64,000 nt of DNA from Serinibacter arcticus. Its GTDB lineage: Bacteria > Actinomycetota > Actinomycetes > Actinomycetales > Beutenbergiaceae. The DNA lies in contig NZ_PYHR01000002.1 in the NCBI RefSeq assembly GCF_003121705.1, positions 2,170,001 to 2,234,000 of the forward strand. Reading direction: 5' to 3'. Below are positions 51,201 through 60,518 of the stretch, one piece after another (the stretch's first letter is position 1; each line of letters opens with the position of its first letter). A program made the position numbers and the translations under genes. The notes under the pieces were generated by a model that saw only the letters and a program-made list of their open reading frames with translations, was not told the DNA's origin and searched no databases.

Positions 51201-52196
51201 TCAGCGACGCCGACCGACGCCAGGGCGGGCCGCACCGGGCCCCCGCCCGTCGTCGGGCACCGCCGCCGGCTCCTCGTGAGGCCGGACCGGGTAGCCGCTC
51301 CACCACACGAGCCCGACGGCGAGGATCACGGCCGCCCCCATCATCACGGCCCACCACGGGAACCCCGGGAGGCCCGACGGCGTCCCGGCCGCCGCCAGGT
51401 CCGCCACCGGCGTCGGGGTGACGCGCTCGCCCGTGACGAGGATGCGCTGCGTGTTGATCCCGAGCGGGGTGCAGGTCACGAGCGTGACGAGATCCGCGCC
51501 CGGCTCGGCCAGCAGCATCTCGGTCTGGTCCGGCTCGATCACCTGGAAGTCGCGGACCCGGTAGGTCAGGACCTCGCCGAGGACCTCCACGACGAACGTG
51601 TCGCCGATCTCGGCGCGGTCGAGGTGGGTGAACATCGTGGCGTTCGCGAGCCCGCGGTGCGCCGTGAGCACGGACCTGCTGTCGAGCCCGCCGACCGGGA
51701 GCGACGTGCCCTCCAGGTGACCGATCCCCTCGAGAAGCGTCTCGTCGCTCGTGCCGTGGAAGATCGGCAGGTCGATCCCGAGGGCGTCGTAGCGCAGACG
51801 GCCCATGAAGCCCTCGACGGGGCCGGCCAGGAGCTCGTCGTAGACGAGGGATCCCGCGCCGGCGACGACGTCGCTGGCCGGGAGGTTGGCGTTGGCCTCG
51901 AGGACCGCGCCGCTGGCGAGCGCGTCGTTGTACGCGGCGGCGTCGGCGAGCTGCTGCGCGCGGTAGCCCGGTTCGTCGTGCGGGGGCTGCTCGAGCGCCG
52001 TCTCGGCGAGCTCGACGACCCGCGCCTGCTCGCGCTGCGTGAACCAGCCCGCCGTCTGCGGGTAGAGCACCACCCCGGCGCCCGCCACGATGGCGAGCGC
52101 CGCGACAGCCTGGGGCCACGGGAACCGCCAACGCCCCCGGGGCGTTCGAGCGGGCCCCGGCACCTTCTCGGCGGGAGTACTCACGGCAGGCCTCAC
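51201..52196 (-). CDS. srtC: Class C (pilin-polymerising) sortase
   Basis: 331-residue class C sortase. N-terminal membrane helix (about 32-48), catalytic His in SVLTAHRGL, catalytic Cys in LVTLVTCTPLGINTQRILV with the adjacent Arg, and a second C-terminal helix (WWAVMMGAAVILAVGLVWW), the class C hallmark. It joins pilin subunits through the pilin-motif lysine. The GTG at 52196 gives the longest frame; another GTG at 52184 has a better GTGAGG site upstream. Follows the pilin gene across a hairpin. Confidence 0.93.
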   Translation of the reverse strand: MRPAVSTPAEKVPGPARTPRGRWRFPWPQAVAALAIVAGAGVVLYPQTAGWFTQREQARVVELAETALEQPPHDEPGYRAQQLADAAAYNDALASGAVLEANANLPASDVVAGAGSLVYDELLAGPVEGFMGRLRYDALGIDLPIFHGTSDETLLEGIGHLEGTSLPVGGLDSRSVLTAHRGLANATMFTHLDRAEIGDTFVVEVLGEVLTYRVRDFQVIEPDQTEMLLAEPGADLVTLVTCTPLGINTQRILVTGERVTPTPVADLAAAGTPSGLPGFPWWAVMMGAAVILAVGLVWWSGYPVRPHEEPAAVPDDGRGPGAARPGVGRRR

Positions 52197-52208
52197 TTCG
52201 TGGACGCA

Positions 52209-52245
52209 GGTCCGGCGGCGGCGCTGCTCGCGCCGCCGCCGGACC
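52209..52245 (-). terminator. Hairpin between pilin and sortase genes
   Basis: GGTCCGGCGGCGGCG (52209-52223) pairs perfectly with CGCCGCCGCCGGACC (52231-52245) around 7 bases, 26 bases after the pilin stop and before the sortase start. Likely a partial terminator or 3' stabiliser that keeps pilin mRNA in excess over sortase. Confidence 0.75.
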
Positions 52246-52271
52246 CGACCGGGTGACCGGTCAGCGGCGGA

Positions 52272-53738
52272 TCAGGCTGCCGTGCGGCGACGGCGACGCG
52301 TCACCACGACCGTCCCGACGCCGACGCCGATGAGCGCGAGGCCGCCGACCGTCATGGCCAGCGTGCCGCCGGCACCCGTGAGCGGGAGGTCCGGACCCTG
52401 GACCTGCGGGTTCGACACGGCCAGGACGACGGCGTTGCTCGAGCCCGGGGTGATCGTCTGCGCGGTGGTGAACGGCTGGGCCGTGTAGCCGGCCGGGACG
52501 GCCGTCTCGTAGACGCAGTAGACGTGCGACGGGTCGACGAGCGGGCCGTCGGACGAGTTCGCGACCCACAGGCCGAGCGGGGAGGTCGGCGTCACGCCGG
52601 CCCACTGCACGACGCCGGCGGCGTCGGACGTGCCGGTCGCGACCGCACCGGTCGCCGGGACCTCGGCGGGGCAGACGCCGGCCACGGCCGCGTCGAACAC
52701 CTGGAACTCGGCACCCTGGAGCGCGGTCCCGGCGCCGTCGTTCTTGGTGACGTGGAGCTGGCCCCAGTAGGTGTAGGGGGTGACCTCACCCGGCACCGTC
52801 GTGCCGTTGAACGTGCTGGAGTAGTCCTCGTTCGGGACGATGCCGTCGGCGGTGACCTCGTCGACCCGCGTGACGAGCTGCACGGCGATGACGTCGGCGG
52901 TCGTGTCCGCGGCCGCCGCGTCGAGCTTGGCCCGACCCGCCGGCGTGAACGTCCAGGTGACGCCCGCGCCGTCGACCGTGTAGTCGGCGCCCTCGACGAG
53001 CGGCGTGCCGTTGAGCGTGAGGACCGAGCTGGTGTAGCTGAGCGAGGCGTGCAGCACGTCGGTGATGACGGCCTGCGTGAAGAGCTCGTCGTTGTTCAGT
53101 ACGGGCACCGGGACCGTGAGGTTCCACGTCACCGTGCTGCCGACCACGACGCCGCCGGGAGCCTCGCTGATCGTCTTGCTCGGCTGGTTGACGACGGCGT
53201 TCTTGGGGTTCGTGACGACGTCGTAGATCCAGTCGTTGCTGCTCGGAAGCGGGATCGAGACGTAGAAGGAGGGGACCTTGCTGACGATGTTGTTGTTGCC
53301 GTTGTCGGCGCCCTCCTGCACGTAGTAGACGCCGAGGTCGAGGTCCTCGAACGTCGCCGTGCCGTTCGCCGTCTCCTCGACGGTCTGGGTCGGCAGGAGG
53401 CAGTAGCCCCCGGCGGGCGCCGCCGGGGCCGTGGCGAACAGGGCGTCGAGCCCGGCCCAGCCGTCGAAGGTGGCGGTGTCGATCGCCGTGCAGGTGCCGC
53501 CCTCGAGCGTGCCGACCGGCGTCACGACGAACTCGACGCCGCTGAGCAGGTCGGCCGGGTTCGGGGTCGGGGTCGGCGCGCCCTTGTACTTGTTGACCGT
53601 GAGGGAGCCCGAGGTCGGGGCGCCGGGCTGGTCGGGGCCCGGGAGGGCGGTGGCGGCCGAGGCCACGCCGACGACGGCGAGGGCGGCGACGCCGAACGCG
53701 GCGAGGGTCCGCCTCGCGAGCTTCGTGGGTCCGGTCAT
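52272..53738 (-). CDS. SpaH/EbpB-type LPXTG-anchored major pilin
   Basis: 488 residues: signal peptide (about 1-32), N-terminal domain, isopeptide-type fimbrial domains. The pilin motif lysine is in DVVTNPKNAVV (near WIYDVV), and the E-box is in VYETAVPAGYTAQ. The C-terminus has LPLTG, a membrane helix and RRRRR. ATG at 53738 with AAAGGA nine bases upstream. Polymerised by the class C sortase encoded next and built with the SpaA-like protein encoded before it. Expected to be the pilus shaft. Confidence 0.93.
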   Translation of the reverse strand: MTGPTKLARRTLAAFGVAALAVVGVASAATALPGPDQPGAPTSGSLTVNKYKGAPTPTPNPADLLSGVEFVVTPVGTLEGGTCTAIDTATFDGWAGLDALFATAPAAPAGGYCLLPTQTVEETANGTATFEDLDLGVYYVQEGADNGNNNIVSKVPSFYVSIPLPSSNDWIYDVVTNPKNAVVNQPSKTISEAPGGVVVGSTVTWNLTVPVPVLNNDELFTQAVITDVLHASLSYTSSVLTLNGTPLVEGADYTVDGAGVTWTFTPAGRAKLDAAAADTTADVIAVQLVTRVDEVTADGIVPNEDYSSTFNGTTVPGEVTPYTYWGQLHVTKNDGAGTALQGAEFQVFDAAVAGVCPAEVPATGAVATGTSDAAGVVQWAGVTPTSPLGLWVANSSDGPLVDPSHVYCVYETAVPAGYTAQPFTTAQTITPGSSNAVVLAVSNPQVQGPDLPLTGAGGTLAMTVGGLALIGVGVGTVVVTRRRRRTAA

Positions 53739-53839
53739 GAGGGGTGTTCCTTTCGATGCCCGCTGTGTGCGCAGCGGAGGCTGGTCCTGACGATGTGGCG
53801 CGTTGCTGGGTGAGGGTGCTCGAGACGGTCGGGAGGAGC

Positions 53840-56800
53840 TCAGGGTCGGGCTCGCCTCCTTCGGAAGAGGAGGAGCACCGCCGCGGCCGCAGCCAGCAGC
53901 GCACCCCCTCCGACGGCGAAGGAGTCGGAGCCGAGCCCGCCCGTCAGGGGGAGCGACGGCTGACCTCGCTGGTCGTTGACGATCGGGCCGAGATCGACGG
54001 TCAGCGCGGGGCCGATCGTGAACTCGTGGACGGTGGTGCCGAGCTGGTAGCCGGCGGGCGCCCGGGTCTCGACGAGCTCGTAGTCGCCCCACAGGAGATC
54101 GACGAGCTGGAAGGCGCCCGGGGCGGGATCGCGGTCGGGGCCGGTGCAGTCGGTCGGTGCGGTCGCGACGCAGTCCGTGACCGCGAGGCCGGCGGCGGGC
54201 AGCCCCGGTCCGGTCAGCAGCCACTCGGAGCTCGCCAGAGCCGCACCCGCGCCGTCGACCTTCGACCACACCACGGCGCCGAGATCACGGGCCGTCGCGT
54301 TCGTCACCGTCACGGTGGCGAGGGTCGTGCCGGTCGTCGCCTGCACCGGGGCGCTGAACGCGGGGTCGCCCGCCCAGCGGTAGGACAGGTCGGCCGCGAC
54401 GGGAGCCGCGGCGCGGGTCTCCGTCGTCACGGCGCACTCGGCGCCGGTCGGGATCTGGGCCGTCGACGGCGACACCCAGGTCGCGCCGGCGGCGATCGGT
54501 CCCCAGGTGCCGGTGACGACCTCGGCCCCGAGGGTGCAGCGCCACTGGCCCGAGAAGGTCGAGCCGGCGTCGACGGTGCTCCCGGCGGGAACCACCTTCG
54601 TCACCTGGAAGGCGCCGCGGACCCGCGTGGCGGAGTTCGTCACGGAGATCGACGACGTGGTCCCCGAGGCGATCGTGACGGCGGGGCCCACCTGGGGCGC
54701 GCCCCAGACGTACGAGGAGTTCGGCAGCCCCTGGCTCGCCGTCGGCGGCGTCTCCGTCACCGTGCAGGACGCCCCGGCGGCCACCGAGGTCGCGGCGGGC
54801 GTCAGGACGGCGGCGCCGGCGCCCGTGACGGTCCAGGTGCCCGAGGCGACCGTGGCCCCGCCGAGCACGCAGGTGTAGGTCCCGGCGAACGGGATGGCAC
54901 CCGAGCCGGCGGGAACGGAGGCGTCCAGGATCTTGGTGACCGCCAGCTGTCCGGGGGCAGGTCGGTTCACGTAGGTGCAGTCGACCCGGTCGCCCGGGGC
55001 GACGCCGGTGATGCCCTGCGCGCCCGGGCCGGTCAGCGTCGTCGTCGCGGTGGTGCCGTCGAGGTGGGTGACGACGCACTGCGCGCTCTGGAAGACGTAA
55101 CCGGGCTGCATCGTCTCGCTGACGGTGACCGTCGCCCGGCTCGTCGTGCTGCCGAAGGTGTAGTCCCAGGTGGCGGTGCCGGACGTCGCCGTCTGCTGGG
55201 TCGCCGCCTGGGTGCCGGCCACGATCGTGCCGGTCGTGGCGGCCACGCTTGACGTCACGTTCCAGCCGGGCCGTGGCGCCGGGTTCGCCCCCGCACCGTC
55301 GGTGACGAGCTTCGTGATGCTCACCTGGGCCGCCACCGGGGAGTTGTAGATGCGGCACTCCACGCTCTGGCCACCGGTGGGAATCGTGATCGACCCGGTG
55401 GTGCCGTTGCCCTGGGACCGCTGCACGCCGTCGACGAGACAGCGGTAGCTGCTGACGTACTGGTTCAGGTTCGTGGTGCCTGACGCCGTCTCGCCGAACG
55501 TCAGGGCGACGTTGCGGACCGTCGGGAGCGGTCCGATGCGCTGACCCTGGAGGCCGGACGCGTTGCCGGAGGTCGTCACGGTCCCGATCTGCGCGGCCCC
55601 CTGGGTAAGCGTCAGCGTGAACTGGTCGGTCGCGTTGACACGGCGGCCCTCGACGAACTTCTCGATCGTGATGGTCGGCGGCGAGGAGCAGGTCGACAGG
55701 TCCGTGCTGTCGCCGAGTCCGGTCGTCACGTCGGTCGTCGGGTTCTGGGTCCATCCCGGCATGTCGTACGAGCGCATGGTCGTCGTCGAGGCGAGGAACG
55801 CCTTGCCGCTCGCATCGAACGCGATGCCGTTGACGTTGGACATCGTGGTGAACGAGCGCGAGACCGACGAAGCGATCGCCCCACCGCTGGCCGCCGCCAG
55901 ATTCGCACTGGTGACGCTGTAGACGGTCGTCGAGGTGCCGTCGCCCCGGACGATGAAGAGGTTGCCGGTGGCGTCGAACGCGAAGTCGCCGTTGGCGTTG
56001 CCGCCCGATCCGGTCGAGACCGTGCCCTTGAGGGTGACGGCCGGATTCGCGGCGGGGTCGTACTGGTAGAGGCGGAAGCTGCCGGAGGAGGTGAAGCCGC
56101 CGAAGTAGTACAGCCCCGAGGAGAGGTCCACGGCGCCGCCGACCAGGTTCGAGCTGGTGTTGCCGCTGGTCGCACCAGTGCTCGACCACACCCCTGTCGT
56201 GACGTTGTAGCTGTAGATCGTGCCGCTCATGCTGGTGCCGCTACCGCTGCGCGCGATCGCGTAGACCGGCTGCCCGCCGGAACCGATGCCCAGGCCGTTG
56301 AACGAGCTCACGTTGGGGGCACGTGTTCCCTTGGGAGTGACGACGCCGCCCGGCGCGACCTGCTGGAGCTGCCCGTTGTCCGTGACGGAGTAGACGTAGC
56401 CCGCCTCGCAGAACGGTCGGTTGCTGGTCTGCCGCAGGACGAAGGTGCCCATGTCGAGCGTGCTGTCACTCCCCGTTCCCGACCAGGTGAGCGTGCTCGA
56501 GTCGACCCAGTCCGGCGAGCTGACCCACTCGTAGCCCGCGGGCGCGACGGCGGGGCGCACGCGGTGCCGACCGCCGGCCGTCACGGTCGTGGTGGAGGCG
56601 GGCGGCGTGACGCCCGGGGTCGGAGCGATCCACTTCACCAGGTACTCGCCGGGATCGTTGTCGCGGTCGGCGACGGCGCACGCACCGCTCACGCAGTCGG
56701 AGACAGCGATCGGGGAGGTGGCCGCGTAGCTGTTTCCGTTCGCCCGTTGGAAGTCGAACGTCGCCCCCGCCACCGGGTTGCCGGCGGTGTCGACCGCGGT

Positions 56801-57241
56801 CCAGTGGACGTAGGGAGCGGTGGCGCCGTCAGGGGCGCCCACGACCGCCATCGGCGAGACGGCGAGCGCGCCGGCCCCGTCGGTGGACGACGGCTCGGGG
56901 GCAGCCACGGCCTCGGGTGCGGCCGACGGCGTCGCGCCGCGCGCCGCATCGGTCGCCGCCGCCGTGGGCTCGACCTCGGGCACCGGTTCGGCGGTGGCCG
57001 CGGGATCGACGGCGGGGGCGGACTCGTCCGCCGTCGTCGCGTCGCTGGAGGGCGTCGCCTCAGCGGCGGGTTCGGTTGCGGTCGCCTCGACGGCAGAGAG
57101 CTCGGCCGTAGCGAGCTCCGCCGTGGCGGCCGACGACGATGTGACGCCGAGACCGACGACCAGGAGTGCTGCTGCGATCGCGGCGATACCGCGATGCCGT
57201 GCCCCCGGTCGGTCGTCAAAATAGACGCGCGCATGCCTCAT
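53840..57241 (-). CDS. SpaA-like surface adhesin with propeller-like N-terminal and DUF5979 domains
   Basis: 1133 residues. Long signal region (RHRGIAAIAAALLVVGLGVT, SSSAAT), an Ala/Thr/Glu/Pro-rich stretch, a prealbumin-like domain (about 135-260), and a DUF6923-like propeller segment (about 265-520; YVYSVTDNGQLQQVAPGG). A series of beta-sandwich repeats follows, including DUF5979-type units (GAFQVTKVVPAGSTVDAGST). Near the end is a SpaA prealbumin-like domain with the E-box-like YELVETRAPAGYQLG. It ends LPLTG, helix, RRRRARP. Probably a tip or minor pilin attached to the pilus encoded downstream. First gene of the pilus cluster. Confidence 0.9.
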   Translation of the reverse strand: MRHARVYFDDRPGARHRGIAAIAAALLVVGLGVTSSSAATAELATAELSAVEATATEPAAEATPSSDATTADESAPAVDPAATAEPVPEVEPTAAATDAARGATPSAAPEAVAAPEPSSTDGAGALAVSPMAVVGAPDGATAPYVHWTAVDTAGNPVAGATFDFQRANGNSYAATSPIAVSDCVSGACAVADRDNDPGEYLVKWIAPTPGVTPPASTTTVTAGGRHRVRPAVAPAGYEWVSSPDWVDSSTLTWSGTGSDSTLDMGTFVLRQTSNRPFCEAGYVYSVTDNGQLQQVAPGGVVTPKGTRAPNVSSFNGLGIGSGGQPVYAIARSGSGTSMSGTIYSYNVTTGVWSSTGATSGNTSSNLVGGAVDLSSGLYYFGGFTSSGSFRLYQYDPAANPAVTLKGTVSTGSGGNANGDFAFDATGNLFIVRGDGTSTTVYSVTSANLAAASGGAIASSVSRSFTTMSNVNGIAFDASGKAFLASTTTMRSYDMPGWTQNPTTDVTTGLGDSTDLSTCSSPPTITIEKFVEGRRVNATDQFTLTLTQGAAQIGTVTTSGNASGLQGQRIGPLPTVRNVALTFGETASGTTNLNQYVSSYRCLVDGVQRSQGNGTTGSITIPTGGQSVECRIYNSPVAAQVSITKLVTDGAGANPAPRPGWNVTSSVAATTGTIVAGTQAATQQTATSGTATWDYTFGSTTSRATVTVSETMQPGYVFQSAQCVVTHLDGTTATTTLTGPGAQGITGVAPGDRVDCTYVNRPAPGQLAVTKILDASVPAGSGAIPFAGTYTCVLGGATVASGTWTVTGAGAAVLTPAATSVAAGASCTVTETPPTASQGLPNSSYVWGAPQVGPAVTIASGTTSSISVTNSATRVRGAFQVTKVVPAGSTVDAGSTFSGQWRCTLGAEVVTGTWGPIAAGATWVSPSTAQIPTGAECAVTTETRAAAPVAADLSYRWAGDPAFSAPVQATTGTTLATVTVTNATARDLGAVVWSKVDGAGAALASSEWLLTGPGLPAAGLAVTDCVATAPTDCTGPDRDPAPGAFQLVDLLWGDYELVETRAPAGYQLGTTVHEFTIGPALTVDLGPIVNDQRGQPSLPLTGGLGSDSFAVGGGALLAAAAAVLLLFRRRRARP

Positions 57242-57586
57242 GAGAGTGGATGTCCTTCTGCCCCTGTCGGGTGGTGCGTCACCCGATCACTGCTCCACCC
57301 GTGCACACGAGCGAGAAGAATCTCGAACTCGCGGCGGCCCCCGGCTAGCGCTCGCCCAGCATTGCTCGCGACATTGATCGACGCAAACAGCTCGTCCTAG
57401 GAACAGGCCCCAGCACCCATTTTCCTAAGGTTGTCCAAGGTGACGTGGCGCTGTGACAAGCCGTTTGACGTCGTCGTGGACCGGCAATTCTTGAGCCAGA
57501 GGGACCCTCAGGCGAATTCCGGGGAACCTCGTCCGCCTCTCAAGCCCGTCCTTGTTTCGTGTGAAGTCGGGGCGAATCCCGCGCCG
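57242..57586. other. Gene-free region upstream of the pilus cluster
   Basis: 345 bases between apt and the adhesin start, lower in GC than the surroundings. Contains the small hairpin CGAGAAGAATCTCG (57312-57325), the palindrome TCCTAGGA (57395-57402) and TTTTCCTAAGGTTGTCC near 57420. Presumably holds the pilus promoter on the minus strand. No gene recognised. Confidence 0.6.
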
Positions 57587-58126
57587 TCACTCCGAGTAGG
57601 TGACCAGCGCCGTGACGTCGTCGATCCGGTGGCGCCCGAGGACCTCGCGAGGCTCGAGGTAGGCGAGCTCCATCACGACCGACACGGCGACCAGGGACCC
57701 GCCCAGGCGACGCACGAGGTCCGCCGTCGCGGCGACCGTGCCGCCGGTGGCGAGCACGTCGTCGACGATGAGCACGCGGTCGCCCTCCTTGATCGCGTCG
57801 GAGTGGATGGCGAGCGTCTGCGTGCCGTACTCGAGGTCGTAGGTGGTCTCGACGGTGTCGCGCGGGAGCTTGCCCGACTTGCGCACCGGGACGAACGAGG
57901 CGCCCATCGCGAGAGCGACCGGCGCCCCGAAGATGAACCCGCGCGCCTCCATCCCGCACACCACGTCGATGTCCGTGGGCGAGGCGGCCACGAGCGCGTC
58001 GACGCACGCCTGGAAGGCCTCGGGCGAGGACAGGAGCGGGGTGATGTCCTTGAACGAGACGCCGACCTTCGGGAAGTCGGGGACGTCGGCGATGAGGGCG
58101 GCGAGGTCACGGGTCTCGGCGGTCAC
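57587..58126 (-). CDS. apt: Adenine phosphoribosyltransferase
   Basis: 179-residue purine-salvage enzyme converting adenine and PRPP to AMP. The PRPP-binding motif VLIVDDVLATGGT, EARGFIFGAPVALAMGASFVP and VRKSGKLPRDTVETTYDLEYG segments are all present. Length normal. GTG start at 58126. Monocistronic or weakly linked to the upstream CopD-CtaG gene (57-base gap). Confidence 0.96.
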   Translation of the reverse strand: MTAETRDLAALIADVPDFPKVGVSFKDITPLLSSPEAFQACVDALVAASPTDIDVVCGMEARGFIFGAPVALAMGASFVPVRKSGKLPRDTVETTYDLEYGTQTLAIHSDAIKEGDRVLIVDDVLATGGTVAATADLVRRLGGSLVAVSVVMELAYLEPREVLGRHRIDDVTALVTYSE

Positions 58127-58183
58127 GACGGGCTCCTGCGGGGGTGTGGGGATGGACCGGCACGGAGTCGCGCGGGCCGGGTC

Positions 58184-60217
58184 TCAGTCTGGTGCACGGT
58201 CTCCGGTGCGCGACATCCTCGAGAGCATGGCGTTGTAGGCCTCGAGGTCCGCCCCGCCGTCGCGATCGGCCGCGCGATCCTGACGCTTGGCGGTCCGCTC
58301 GTCGTCGCGCAGCCACGCCAGCCCCAGCGCGATCGCGAGCGCGAGCGACGGGACCTCGCCGAAGCCCCACGCGAACGCGCCGCCGTACTGCTGGTCGACG
58401 AGCGCGTCGACGCCCCACGGCAGGCCCAGCGCGCCGAACCACGGCGCCGCCAGCAGCGAGGTGCCCATCGTGAGGGAGAGGCCGAAGAAGGCGTGGAACG
58501 CCATCGTCGCGAACAGCAGGACGAGCCGCAGCGGGTAGCTCGGGCGCTTCGGACCGGGGTCGATCCCGACCAGGACGTTGACGAACAGGTACCCCGCGAG
58601 CGTGAAGTGCACGATCATCCACAGGTGCACGAGGTGGTTGCTCAGGGACAGCCCGAACAGCGGCGTGTAGTAGAAGACGACCATGCTGCCGGCCACGTTC
58701 ACGGCCGCGACGACCGGGTGGGAGAAGAAGCCTGCGACCTTGGAGTGCACGAGGCCCAGCAGCAGCTCGCGCGGACCGCGCGTGCCGTCGGGACGTGACG
58801 GGAGTGCGCGCACGGCGAGCGTCACGGGGGCGCCGAGCACGAGGAAGATCGGCGCGAGCATCACGAGCACCATGTGCTGCACCATGTGGGCGCTGAACAG
58901 GATGTGCCCGTAGACGGCCGCTCCCCCGCTGCTCGTCCACGCGATCAGCAGCAGCCCGACCATGATCGAGACCACGCGACCGAGCGGCCAGTGGTCGCCC
59001 CGGCGTCGCAGGCGGAGGTACCAGCCCAGGACGACGACGGCGGCGCTCACCACCCCGGTCAGCACCAGGACGTCGGGCGAGAAGCCGGTGATCCAGCCCA
59101 GCAGGGTGGGCTCGCCCGGCACCGGGCTCCCGGTGATGGCCTCCGCGGGGCTGACCCCCTCGAGCGGGACGTCGGGCACGGGCGGCGCCGTGTTCGACAG
59201 CGCCGAGGCGATGCCCATCGTCGCCCCCGCGATGAGGATCTCGACGCCGACGAGGCGCCAGAACGCCGTCGTGCGACCCGACGTGAGCGACGGGATCGTG
59301 CGGCGACGGTGCAGGTATCCGGCCGCTCCGAGGGCGACGACGGCGACGACCTTCAGGATGAGCAGCACGCCGTAGGGCGTCCCGAGGTTCTCGAGCGAGC
59401 CGAGCCGGATCGAGGCGTTCACGACGCCGGACACCGCGACGAGAGCGTAGGCCCAGATCGCGATGGCCGAGTAGCGCTCGGCGGAGGGGACGAGGTCCTT
59501 GCCCAGGCGGCCGGCGACGACCGCGAGCACGGCGAGGCCGCCGATCCAGACCGTCACGCCGGCGAGGTGCAGCCAGAGGCTCCCGACGGCGAGCGTGTGG
59601 TTCGCGGCCCCGGCCGCGTGCCCGGTCTGGGCGACCGGCGCCAGGGCGGCGAGCGCGACGATCGCGGCCGCCAGCGCGGAGGTGTAGCCCGAGGCGGCGA
59701 CGGCGAGCAGCGACGCGAGCGCCGTCAGGAGCAGTCCCCAGGCCATCGCCTGCCCGAGCTCGATCTGGGTGAGGAAGACGCCGAGCTCGGCCCCGAACTG
59801 CTCACCACCGAGCGGCGTGCCCGAGACCCGGGCGTAGGTGAGGAGGAGCTGGACGACGAGGGCGACCGTCCAGACGACCGACGCCCAGGCGGCGGTCTTC
59901 TGCGCCAGCGGCCAGGCCCTGCCCGCGGCCCCGGCGCGACGGACGCGGGAGGGGTCCGTGGCCGTCGCGCTCCGTGGGAGGACGACGGCGGCGAGGACCA
60001 GCGCGCCGACGGTGACGGCGCAGGCGGTCTCGACGAGGGCATCCACCACCGGGAGCCCCCAGCGCACGAACGCGCCGGGGTCACCGAGCAACGTGGGGGT
60101 GGCGGCGCCGGAGAGCGCGATGCCGACGAGGGTGGCGACGACGACGAGCACGGCTCCCGCGACGAGCGCGAGACCGAGCGGCACGCGCTTCACCGCTGCG
60201 CCGGCGTCTGTGGTCAC
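58184..60217 (-). CDS. ctaG: CopD domain - CtaG-type cytochrome c oxidase assembly fusion protein
   Basis: About 677 residues and many membrane helices. The N-terminal half is a CopD copper-resistance domain (LAGVTVWIGGLAVLAVV, a His in QTGHAAGAANHTLAVGSLWLH). The C-terminal half is a CtaG-like (caa3) domain with ILFSAHMVQHMVLVMLAPIFL, SNHLVHLWMIVHF and MAFHAFFGL, whose His residues are plausible copper ligands. Such fusions are frequent in actinobacteria and linked to copper delivery to oxidase. The start is uncertain: GTG at 60217, the adjacent GTG at 60220, or GTG at 60250; GGAGGAG lies very close to the first two. Confidence 0.9.
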   Translation of the reverse strand: MTTDAGAAVKRVPLGLALVAGAVLVVVATLVGIALSGAATPTLLGDPGAFVRWGLPVVDALVETACAVTVGALVLAAVVLPRSATATDPSRVRRAGAAGRAWPLAQKTAAWASVVWTVALVVQLLLTYARVSGTPLGGEQFGAELGVFLTQIELGQAMAWGLLLTALASLLAVAASGYTSALAAAIVALAALAPVAQTGHAAGAANHTLAVGSLWLHLAGVTVWIGGLAVLAVVAGRLGKDLVPSAERYSAIAIWAYALVAVSGVVNASIRLGSLENLGTPYGVLLILKVVAVVALGAAGYLHRRRTIPSLTSGRTTAFWRLVGVEILIAGATMGIASALSNTAPPVPDVPLEGVSPAEAITGSPVPGEPTLLGWITGFSPDVLVLTGVVSAAVVVLGWYLRLRRRGDHWPLGRVVSIMVGLLLIAWTSSGGAAVYGHILFSAHMVQHMVLVMLAPIFLVLGAPVTLAVRALPSRPDGTRGPRELLLGLVHSKVAGFFSHPVVAAVNVAGSMVVFYYTPLFGLSLSNHLVHLWMIVHFTLAGYLFVNVLVGIDPGPKRPSYPLRLVLLFATMAFHAFFGLSLTMGTSLLAAPWFGALGLPWGVDALVDQQYGGAFAWGFGEVPSLALAIALGLAWLRDDERTAKRQDRAADRDGGADLEAYNAMLSRMSRTGDRAPD

Positions 60218-60339
60218 CACTCCTCCAGCGTAGGCCGGGATGAGCGGCACGGACGACGAGGGCCGGGGCCCGCCTGAGGGTGAGGACCCCGGCCTCGCTG
60301 AACCGGGTCACCGTGGGGGCACGGGACGGTCCGACGGCA

Positions 60340-60369
60340 CCGGGATCCGCATGGGGGTGCGGATCCCGG
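60340..60369 (-). terminator. Terminator of the giant surface protein gene
   Basis: CCGGGATCCGCA (60340-60351) and TGCGGATCCCGG (60358-60369) form a perfect 12-bp stem with a 6-base loop, 150 bases after the stop at 60519 on the minus strand. The remainder of 60251-60518 shows no gene. Confidence 0.7.
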
Positions 60370-60518
60370 CACCGGCCGGGCGGGAACTGGGGGGTACCTG
60401 CCCGGGTCGTGCTGCAGCGGTCCGTGCACCGGATCACTGCGGGTGCCAGGCCGGATGGAGTCCGTGTCCCGGCGCTCCCGGAGTGGGCGGGGGGCGCCCC
60501 GCTCCGAGAGGGTCGTGG

